Source: Planctomycetota bacterium (GTDB lineage: Bacteria > Planctomycetota > Planctomycetia > Pirellulales > S012-138). Taken from it: DNA of 6,934 nucleotides. The position numbers were made by a program, and so were the translations under genes. The DNA is taken from positions 1 through 6,934 of the forward strand of contig JALSGI010000027.1 of NCBI GenBank assembly GCA_026982835.1, in the 5' to 3' direction. The notes below the pieces were generated by a model. That model had not been told where the DNA came from. It was given only the letters and a program-made list of their open reading frames with translations, and searched no databases. Positions 1 through 4,718 of this stretch are shown in pieces (positions within the stretch are counted from its first letter, which is position 1; each line of letters begins with the position of its first letter).

Positions 1-173
1 AGGGGTTGTGGATCCTGCGCCCCGGGCACCAGGTGCAGATGACCATCCGGTTGGACTTGCCGCCGGTGCCGCCTCCGCAGCCGGTCGTGCCCCCGGCTGC
101 GGCTAACGCAGAAAAGCGGAAAGAAACCCGGCCACAGTTCCCGCCTTCCTCCTTCGTTCCCCGGCAACGATGA
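1..173 (+). CDS. 3' end of a probable HlyD-family (membrane fusion) adaptor protein, truncated by the window edge
   Basis: An open frame runs from the window edge (first full codon at 3) to a TGA at 171-173, giving the last 56 residues of a protein. It begins GLWILRPGHQVQMTIRLDL, which resembles the last beta-barrel strand of periplasmic adaptor subunits (pattern L-x-P-G-x-x-V-x-x-x-I). A proline-rich, charged tail follows (PPVPPPQPVVPP, then AEKRKETRP). The stop overlaps the next gene's start as ATGA, the usual sign of translational coupling within an operon. The next protein itself ends in an HlyD module, so an adaptor/M50 pair acting in the same envelope complex is plausible. The frame and overlap are seen directly. 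The family call rests on one short motif plus context, so it is moderate at best. Any other envelope protein with a proline-rich tail could fit. Confidence 0.55.
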   Translation, partial: GLWILRPGHQVQMTIRLDLPPVPPPQPVVPPAAANAEKRKETRPQFPPSSFVPRQR

Positions 174-2407
174 GCGGACCGGTCCAGACCCAGCCCGAGA
201 CCTCAAGCGGTACCCCGCTCCCCTTGCGCCGCCGGGGCGACCTGGTGGTGCGCCGCATCTGGTACCAGGGGCAGGCCACCTGGGTGGTGAAGGACCCGCT
301 GGGGCTGCGCTACTTCCGCTTCCAGGACCAGGAGTACGACGTGCTGCAGATGCTCGACGGGCAGACCACGCTGGAACAGATCTACGAGCACTTGCAGGCC
401 AAGTACAAGGACCAGCGATTCAGCCGGGCGGAGGTGCTTCGCTTCATAGGCACGCTGCACCAGAACGCCCTGGTGGTTTCCACGGTGCCGGGCCAGGGAC
501 CGCTGTTGCGCCACCGTCGCGGCAAGCGGCAGCGGCAGCAGTGGATGGAACGGTTTGCCAACATCCTGGCCATCCGCTTCCGCGGCGTGGACCCGGACCG
601 GCTGCTGGAGGCGTTGAACCCCTGGTGCGGCTGGTTCTTCTCCCGCACGGCCGTGGTGCTGGTGCTGCTTTTCGCCCTTACGGCTCTGGGGCTGGTGCTG
701 GTGCATTTCGACCAGTTCCAGCGGCGGCTCCCTTCGTTCCACCAGTTTTTCCAGTTGAGCAACTGGCCGTGGATCCTGCTGGCACTGTCGTTTGCCAAGG
801 TGCTGCACGAGTTGGGACACGGCTTAAGCTGCAAGCGCCTGGGCGGGGAATGCCACGAGATTGGCGTGATGTTCCTGGTGCTTACGCCCTGCCTGTACTG
901 CAACGTGTCCGACTCGTGGCTGCTGCCCAACAAGTGGCATCGGGCCGCAATCGGCGCCGCGGGGATGTACGTGGAGATCTTTCTGGCTTCGGTGGCCACG
1001 TTCCTGTGGTGGTTCAGCCAGCCGGACAGTTGGATCCACCTGTTCAGCCTGAACCTGATGCTGGTCTGCTCGGTGAGCACGCTGCTGTTCAACGGCAACC
1101 CGCTGCTGCGGTTCGACGGCTACTACGTATTGAGCGACGTGCTGGAGGTGCCCAACCTGGCCCAACGCTCCAGTGCCGCACTGCGCCGCGTGCTGGCGTG
1201 GTTGGTGCTGGGCCTGCCCCCACGGCCCGACCCGTTTCAGCCCCGGCGGCGCATCTGGCTCTTTGTGCTCTACAGCATCGCATCGACCATATATCGCTGG
1301 CTGGTGGTGTTCGGCATCTTGTGGTTTTTAACCGAGGTGTTTCGTCCCTACGGGCTGGAGGTGATCGGCTACCTGCTGGCCTTGTTGTCGCTGGTGGCGT
1401 TGGTGGGCGTGCCGCTTTGGCGGTTGGTGAAATTCGTCCGCACTCCCGGAGCGCTGGAAGAGATGAAGAAGTTTCACCTTGTCGTTTCGCTGGCGGTGCT
1501 GGGGGCGGTGGCGGCCTTCCTGGTGCTGGTGCCGCTGCCATACCGGGTGGATTGTCCGCTGGAGGTGCAGCCGCGGGCCTCGCAGACGGTTTATGTGGTC
1601 ACGCCCGGGCAGCTGGTTTCGGTGGAGGTGGCCCCGGGCCAGCGGGTCCAGGCCGGCCAGGTGCTTGCCCGGCTGGAAAACCTGGACCTGGACATCCAAA
1701 TCGCCCAGCTCCGGAACCAACTGGCGCTGAAGCAAGTACAACGGGAAAGCCTTCAGCGGCTGCGTTTCAGCGACCCGGCAGCCGCGGCGGCCCTGCCCGA
1801 GGTCCGCGAAACCATCGCCGCCCTTAAGGCCCAACTGGAAGAAAAACTTCAGGACCGCAAGCGGCTGGTCATCCGCGCCCCGGCCGCCGGGGTGTTCATC
1901 CCGCCCCCCTGGGCCGATCCCGTACGCCAGGAGGAGCAACTGCCCCGCTGGGCCGGCTACCCGCTGGAAGAGGCCAACCGGGGCACCTGGCTGGAGGCGG
2001 GGGTGGTGCTGGGTCACATCGCCACCTTGGGCCAGTGGGAAGCTGTGCTGGTGGTGGACCAGTCGGAAATCGAGCTGGTCCGACCCGGCGACCCGGTGGA
2101 GATGATGTTGGAGGCCTATCCGGGCCGGGTGATCGAAGCCCAAGTGGACCGGCTCTCCTCGGAGCGGATCGAGACGGCCTCGCTTCGGCTTTCGGCCCAA
2201 GGGGGCGGGGAGCTGGAAACCCGCCAGGGCCCCCAGGGTATGCCGCAGCCGGTCCACACGGCCTACCAAGCGGTGTGTTACTTCCGGCCCGAGTCGGGGA
2301 TGAAGCTGCGGCTGGGCCTGCGCGGCCACGGGCGGGTGGCCGTGCGGCCGATGACCTGCTGGGAGCGCTTCTGGCGGCTGGTGCAGCGAACGTTCCGTTT
2401 TCGCTAG
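170..2407 (+). CDS. Membrane-bound M50 (site-2-protease-like) metalloprotease with N-terminal PqqD-like domain and C-terminal HlyD/lipoyl adaptor
   Basis: This 745-residue polytopic membrane protein has three parts. Residues about 22-105 resemble a PqqD-like small domain, the type that presents peptides to modifying enzymes. Residues about 155-455 hold several hydrophobic segments (about 158-180, 197-215, 258-282, 288-307, 362-388, 395-420, 435-455) and the M50 core: HELGH (H213, E214, H217) and FDGYY with D316 as the likely third zinc ligand. Residues about 470-507 form a biotinyl-lipoyl hammerhead (TPGQLVSVEVAPGQRVQAGQ), followed by a helical hairpin (about 508-565), its return half (RAPAAGVF) and a beta-barrel. 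The architecture matches proteins annotated as putative peptide zinc metalloproteases (YydH-like), often found with peptide export or RiPP loci. Four cysteines (C221, C228, C241, C244) cluster after the zinc motif. The ATG overlaps the upstream stop, and no clear Shine-Dalgarno is seen. Substrate unknown; either proteolysis or export could be the main role. Confidence 0.9.
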   Translation: MSGPVQTQPETSSGTPLPLRRRGDLVVRRIWYQGQATWVVKDPLGLRYFRFQDQEYDVLQMLDGQTTLEQIYEHLQAKYKDQRFSRAEVLRFIGTLHQNALVVSTVPGQGPLLRHRRGKRQRQQWMERFANILAIRFRGVDPDRLLEALNPWCGWFFSRTAVVLVLLFALTALGLVLVHFDQFQRRLPSFHQFFQLSNWPWILLALSFAKVLHELGHGLSCKRLGGECHEIGVMFLVLTPCLYCNVSDSWLLPNKWHRAAIGAAGMYVEIFLASVATFLWWFSQPDSWIHLFSLNLMLVCSVSTLLFNGNPLLRFDGYYVLSDVLEVPNLAQRSSAALRRVLAWLVLGLPPRPDPFQPRRRIWLFVLYSIASTIYRWLVVFGILWFLTEVFRPYGLEVIGYLLALLSLVALVGVPLWRLVKFVRTPGALEEMKKFHLVVSLAVLGAVAAFLVLVPLPYRVDCPLEVQPRASQTVYVVTPGQLVSVEVAPGQRVQAGQVLARLENLDLDIQIAQLRNQLALKQVQRESLQRLRFSDPAAAAALPEVRETIAALKAQLEEKLQDRKRLVIRAPAAGVFIPPPWADPVRQEEQLPRWAGYPLEEANRGTWLEAGVVLGHIATLGQWEAVLVVDQSEIELVRPGDPVEMMLEAYPGRVIEAQVDRLSSERIETASLRLSAQGGGELETRQGPQGMPQPVHTAYQAVCYFRPESGMKLRLGLRGHGRVAVRPMTCWERFWRLVQRTFRFR

Positions 2408-2439
2408 CCGGGGGGCAGGAACCGACTTGCGGCCTGGCC

Positions 2440-2510
2440 GTCTTGGGTCTTGGGCGGGAGCTTCCGCACTGGGGGCTTGGAGGCGTGGGGGCTTGGGGGC
2501 TTGGAGAAAT
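2440..2510 (-). repeat. Short tandem-like heptamer runs (CCAAGAC/CCAAGCC family)
   Basis: On the + strand the stretch reads GTCTTGG twice in tandem (2440-2453), then several GGCTTGG-type units with short insertions (from about 2474 to 2504). The complement is the CCAAGAC/CCAAGCC family that occurs as four perfect tandem 7-mers in cluster 2 (4495-4522). A decayed GGAA-loop hairpin (inner GC-TTCC-GC, about 2458-2466) sits between the two runs. Function unknown. The 7-base period is seen directly. Confidence 0.6.
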
Positions 2511-2516
2511 GGCGAG

Positions 2517-2536
2517 CCGCCGGCGTGAGCCGGCGG
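2517..2536 (-). repeat. Perfect 8-bp stem hairpin, loop TCAC (class A palindrome)
   Basis: On the + strand this is CCGCCGGC-GTGA-GCCGGCGG, a perfect 8-bp inverted repeat around a 4-base loop. On the - strand the loop reads TCAC and the hairpin is followed by CTCGCC, the tail shared by most class A hairpins in this window. Confidence 0.85.
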
Positions 2537-2548
2537 TTGCGCGGCGAG

Positions 2549-2568
2549 CCGCCAGCTTCAGCTGGCGG
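2549..2568 (-). repeat. Perfect 8-bp stem hairpin, loop TGAA (class A palindrome)
   Basis: On the + strand this is CCGCCAGC-TTCA-GCTGGCGG. The - strand reads with loop TGAA and is followed by CTCGCC. Compared with the hairpin at 4344-4363, both arms differ at the same paired position (CAGC/GCTG against CGAC/GTCG), so the stem is kept while its sequence changes. It starts 32 bases after the previous hairpin. Confidence 0.85.
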
Positions 2569-2584
2569 AGAAGAAACCGGCGAG

Positions 2585-2605
2585 CCGCGCTCCGTCAGTC
2601 GGCGG
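2585..2605 (-). repeat. Decayed class A palindrome copy
   Basis: On the - strand the copy begins CCGCCGACTGA, identical to the first 11 bases of the hairpin at 4344-4363. Its second arm has diverged, so the 8-bp stem no longer forms. The flanking CTCGCCGGTT tail is still present. This looks like a degenerate member of the family. Confidence 0.55.
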
Positions 2606-2618
2606 AGGAGCCCAAGAG

Positions 2619-2638
2619 CCCCCCGCGTTAGCGGGGGG
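2619..2638 (-). repeat. Perfect 8-bp stem hairpin, loop TAAC, all-GC stem (class A palindrome)
   Basis: On the + strand this is CCCCCCGC-GTTA-GCGGGGGG. The - strand loop is TAAC, the same as in the hairpin at 4419-4438, but the stem differs at two positions on each arm with pairing preserved. The tail is CTCTTG instead of CTCGCC. Confidence 0.8.
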
Positions 2639-2649
2639 AGAGACGAAAC

Positions 2650-2667
2650 CGGCGTGCGGCTTGCGCC
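2650..2667 (-). repeat. 18-bp unit present as an exact inverted copy at 4540-4557
   Basis: The - strand sequence GGCGCAAGCCGCACGCCG is identical to the + strand at 4540-4557. In both places it lies just after a GGAA-loop hairpin or its decayed copy. The two copies point away from the ABC ATPase gene that lies between them. Confidence 0.8.
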
Positions 2668-2675
2668 TTGCGCCG

Positions 2676-2689
2676 GGAGCTTCCGCTCC
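2676..2689 (-). repeat. 5-bp stem hairpin, loop GGAA (class B palindrome)
   Basis: On the + strand this is GGAGC-TTCC-GCTCC. The stem can extend by two C-G pairs past a single bulged G. On the - strand the loop is GGAA and the hairpin is followed by a GGCGCAAG tail, similar to what follows the GGAA hairpins in cluster 2. Confidence 0.65.
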
Positions 2690-2791
2690 GGGGGGAGCGA
2701 CGGTGTACGGCAGGGGCGTTGCCGCAGCGGGCCTCCGGGCTCACAATGGCTCTGAGTCTCTGGTGCGATCTCGCCGCTTGCTCCGGAACCG

Positions 2792-4354
2792 ATGAACGCC
2801 CCACGCCCGGAACAACCGCTCATCCACTGCCGCCGGATCACTAAACGCTTCGGCGGCACGGTGGCCTTGGAGGATGTCACCCTGCAAGTGCAGCGAGGGA
2901 CGTTACATGCCATCGTGGGGGAGAACGGGGCCGGCAAGAGCACGCTGATGAAAATCCTCTCCGGCGTGATCGTCGATTATCAGGGGGAGCTGCTGCTGCG
3001 GGGAGAGCCGGTGCGGTTCGCCTCCCCGCTGGATGCGGCCGCGGCCGGGATCAGTATCATCCACCAGGAGCTGAACCTGGTGGAAGAACTCACCGTGGCG
3101 GCCAACGTGTTTCTGGGCCGGGAACGGTGCACCCGCGGCGGCTGGCTGCAAGAAAAACACATGCGCCGCCACACCGCCGAAGTGCTCCGCCGGTTGCAAT
3201 GTTCCTTCTCCCCGGAGGAGGTGGTCGGGCGGCTGCGGGTGGGGGACCAGCAGCTGGTGGAGATCGCCCGTGCGCTGGCATTCCAGGCCGAAGTGCTCAT
3301 CATGGACGAGCCCACCAGCGCCCTGACCGAAGCTGAAACCCAGCGGCTGTTCCAGGTCATCGAGCAGTTGCGCCGCCAGGGGGTGACCATCCTCTACATC
3401 TCGCACAAGATGGACGAAGTGTTCCGCCTGGCCGATTTTATATCGGTGCTTCGCGACGGGCGCCACGTGGCCACCGTGGCCCGGCACGAAACCTCGCCCG
3501 GGGAGATCACCGCGTTGATGGTGGGTCGCCGACTGGAGGAACAATCCCCAGTGGAGCCGCGCAGGCCGGGGGAGGTGGTGCTGGAGGTGCGTGGGCTTTC
3601 GCTGCCGTGGGCGGGATTGCCGGGCAAGTGGCGGCTGCAGGGGATCGATCTGGAAGTGCGGGCCGGGGAGGTGCTGGGGCTGGCCGGGCTGATGGGGGCC
3701 GGACGCACCGAGCTTTTGGAGTGCCTGTTTGGGGCCTCGCCCCTGCCTCCCCTGGGAGAAATCCGGCTGCTGGGCAAACCGGTGCGGCTGGAGCATCCGG
3801 CCCAGGCCGTCGCCGCCGGCGTGGCCCTGGTGTGCGAAGACCGAAAACGCCAGGGACTGTTCGACCAGTTGGATGTTACGGAGAACATCCTCGTTTGCAC
3901 GCTCTCCGAAGCGCTACAGGCCGGGCTGCTCAGCCGCCGCAAAGAGCAACAACTGGCCCAGGCCGAAGTCCAGCGGCTGGGCATCCGCACCCCCGGGCTG
4001 CGGGCTCCCATCACCTCCCTGAGCGGCGGCAACCAGCAGAAGTGCATCCTGGGCCGCTGGCTGCGCACCGCTCCCCGGTTGCTGTTGCTGGACGATCCGG
4101 CCCGGGGTATCGACGTGGGAGCCAAGCAGGAACTGTACCGGCTCATCGACCAGCTCTGCCGCCAGGGGATGGCCATCGTGCTCACCTCCAGCGAACTGCC
4201 GGAGCTGCTGGCCTTGTGCGATCGGATCGTGGTGCTCAGCCAGGGCCGGATCACCGGACGTTTTTCCCGCAAGGAGTTTTCCCAGGAGGCGATCCTGGCC
4301 GCGGCCACCAGCGGCTCACCCCCCCTCCAAGCTCCCAAGCCCTCCGCCGACTGA
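2792..4354 (+). CDS. Sugar-type ABC transporter ATP-binding protein, two fused nucleotide-binding domains (RbsA/MglA/XylG family)
   Basis: This 520-residue cytoplasmic ATPase would energise uptake of a monosaccharide or related solute through a separate permease. Domain 1 (about 10-245) has Walker A GENGAGKST (43-51), Q92 in the Q-loop, a divergent signature RVGDQQ (149-154), Walker B LIMDEP (D172, E173) and switch H205. Domain 2 (about 262-505) has the family's degenerate Walker A GLMGAGRTE (R305 for lysine), a canonical signature LSGGNQQK (410-417) and Walker B LLLDDPARGID. In the last, D435 replaces the usual glutamate and A437 the usual threonine. One composite site therefore looks fully active and the other weak, as is known for the family. 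Length is normal. The ATG is the only possible start, because an in-frame TGA lies at 2753-2755 with no other start codon between. No permease or binding-protein gene is adjacent, so the substrate cannot be named. The last ~10 residues are encoded by repeat-like DNA. Confidence 0.95.
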   Translation: MNAPRPEQPLIHCRRITKRFGGTVALEDVTLQVQRGTLHAIVGENGAGKSTLMKILSGVIVDYQGELLLRGEPVRFASPLDAAAAGISIIHQELNLVEELTVAANVFLGRERCTRGGWLQEKHMRRHTAEVLRRLQCSFSPEEVVGRLRVGDQQLVEIARALAFQAEVLIMDEPTSALTEAETQRLFQVIEQLRRQGVTILYISHKMDEVFRLADFISVLRDGRHVATVARHETSPGEITALMVGRRLEEQSPVEPRRPGEVVLEVRGLSLPWAGLPGKWRLQGIDLEVRAGEVLGLAGLMGAGRTELLECLFGASPLPPLGEIRLLGKPVRLEHPAQAVAAGVALVCEDRKRQGLFDQLDVTENILVCTLSEALQAGLLSRRKEQQLAQAEVQRLGIRTPGLRAPITSLSGGNQQKCILGRWLRTAPRLLLLDDPARGIDVGAKQELYRLIDQLCRQGMAIVLTSSELPELLALCDRIVVLSQGRITGRFSRKEFSQEAILAAATSGSPPLQAPKPSAD

Positions 4355-4363
4355 AGTCGGCGG
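4344..4363 (+). repeat. Perfect 8-bp stem hairpin, loop TGAA, containing the stop codon of the ABC ATPase gene
   Basis: The sequence is CCGCCGAC-TGAA-GTCGGCGG, followed by CTCGCCGGTT. The TGA at 4352-4354 is the ATPase stop codon and is the first three bases of the loop. The upstream bases (CTCCAAGCTCCCAAGCCC) resemble the heptamer-type runs of cluster 1. The repeat therefore overlaps the gene end and supplies its last codons. Confidence 0.85.
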
Positions 4364-4386
4364 CTCGCCGGTTCGAGTATTCTTGC

Positions 4387-4406
4387 ACCGGAGCTGAAGC
4401 TGGCGG
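4387..4406 (+). repeat. Decayed class A palindrome, loop TGAA
   Basis: The right arm GCTGGCGG and the CTCGCC tail match the intact hairpin at 2549-2568. The left arm (ACCGGAGC) has diverged, so only the inner AGC/GCT pairs remain. It is probably a mutated copy. Confidence 0.55.
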
Positions 4407-4418
4407 CTCGCCGTTCAA

Positions 4419-4438
4419 CCGCCGGCTAACGCCGGCGG
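4419..4438 (+). repeat. Perfect 8-bp stem hairpin, loop TAAC (class A palindrome)
   Basis: The sequence is CCGCCGGC-TAAC-GCCGGCGG, followed by CTCGCCGGTT. The stem is identical to that at 2517-2536, but the loop is TAAC rather than TCAC. The loop and the stem therefore vary independently between copies. Confidence 0.85.
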
Positions 4439-4475
4439 CTCGCCGGTTGCAAGAAGAAACGCCTTTTTCTCGCAC

Positions 4476-4491
4476 TGGTGCGGAAGCACCA
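4476..4491 (+). repeat. Perfect 6-bp stem hairpin, loop GGAA (class B palindrome)
   Basis: The sequence is TGGTGC-GGAA-GCACCA, followed by CCGCAAG. It has the same loop as the hairpin at 2676-2689 (read on the - strand) but a different stem, again with pairing kept. Confidence 0.7.
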
Positions 4492-4494
4492 CCG

Positions 4495-4522
4495 CAAGAC
4501 CCAAGACCCAAGCCCCAAGACC
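4495..4522 (+). repeat. Four tandem heptamers (CAAGACC, CAAGACC, CAAGCCC, CAAGACC)
   Basis: Four perfectly phased 7-base units occur, with one A-to-C difference in the third. The same motif family appears on the opposite strand in cluster 1 (2440-2510). Tandem heptamers are prone to slippage, so copy number may differ between strains. Confidence 0.8.
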
Positions 4523-4539
4523 TCCGAAGCGGAAGCACC

Positions 4540-4557
4540 GGCGCAAGCCGCACGCCG
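4540..4557 (+). repeat. 18-bp unit, exact inverted copy of 2650-2667
   Basis: GGCGCAAGCCGCACGCCG matches the complement of 2650-2667 base for base. It follows a decayed GGAA-loop copy (AAGC-GGAA-GCACCG, from 4527), as the cluster 1 copy follows a GGAA hairpin. A further CGCAAGCCG-like unit continues to about 4564. Confidence 0.8.
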
Positions 4558-4718
4558 CAAGCCGCTACTGTTTCTCCCGGTCTGCGGGGGAATTGCCCAC
4601 CCGGCGGCCAACGGGTAGGTTGAGCGTCTTTGAAAACGGTCTTTCCGAACCAGTCGAACCCTCGCCGCGGGAGTCCCACCACGGCTCCAGGCGGTGCTCC
4701 CATAAGCGACCCCCTGCC

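Larger units (their letters stand above)
2408..2791. repeat. Non-coding spacer with a cluster of short palindromic and heptamer-like repeats (cluster 1)
   Basis: These 384 bases between the M50 gene and the ABC ATPase gene hold no convincing gene. Read on the - strand (outward from the ABC gene) the order is: a GGAA-loop hairpin (2676-2689), an 18-base unit shared with cluster 2 (2650-2667), a TAAC-loop hairpin (2619-2638), a decayed TGA-type copy (2585-2605), a TGAA-loop hairpin (2549-2568), a TCAC-loop hairpin (2517-2536), then CCAAGCC/CCAAGAC-type runs (about 2440-2510) that include a decayed GGAA-loop copy near 2455-2470. No stem is followed by a T-run, so these are not textbook intrinsic terminators. 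The last ~90 bases before the ABC gene look non-repetitive and should contain its promoter, but no convincing -35/-10 pair is visible. Confidence 0.8.
4355..4718. repeat. Non-coding spacer with palindromic and heptamer repeats (cluster 2), ending in the region before the helicase gene
   Basis: These 364 bases lie between the ABC ATPase stop and the helicase start. Read on the + strand they contain class A hairpins (4344-4363, 4419-4438, and a decayed one at 4387-4406), a GGAA-loop hairpin (4476-4491), four tandem heptamers (4495-4522), a decayed GGAA-loop copy (about 4526-4540) and the 18-base unit shared with cluster 1 (4540-4557). From about 4570 to 4718 no repeats are seen. This part should hold the helicase promoter and leader, though no convincing promoter hexamers or Shine-Dalgarno stand out. 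The helicase frame is open back to at least 4593, but that stretch has no family similarity I can recognise. Confidence 0.8.

Noticed and set aside
541..1827. 428-codon + strand frame inside the M50 gene
   Set aside because: Alanine/glycine/proline-rich out-of-frame reading of a gene whose true frame carries HELGH and the lipoyl domain.
1328..2329. 333-codon open frame on the - strand inside the M50 gene
   Set aside because: Histidine-, glutamine- and glycine-rich low-complexity translation, the mirror of the real gene, with no recognisable domain.
2619..2638. All-GC hairpin considered as an intrinsic terminator
   Set aside because: No T-run follows on either strand, and the same architecture recurs as a repeat family, so repeat is the better explanation.
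2408..2640. Regularly placed palindromes considered as a CRISPR array
   Set aside because: Units are about 20 bases with unequal spacing, differ in sequence, and have no unique spacers of CRISPR length. No cas gene is present.
2404..2943. 179-codon - strand frame across spacer 1
   Set aside because: It is built mostly from the hairpin repeats and overlaps the start of the ABC gene. Such repeat translations are a typical source of false genes.
4593..4718. N-terminal extension of the helicase from the ATG at 4593
   Set aside because: The 42 extra residues are arginine/proline/serine-rich, lack helicase similarity, and come before the position where UvrD-type proteins normally begin.
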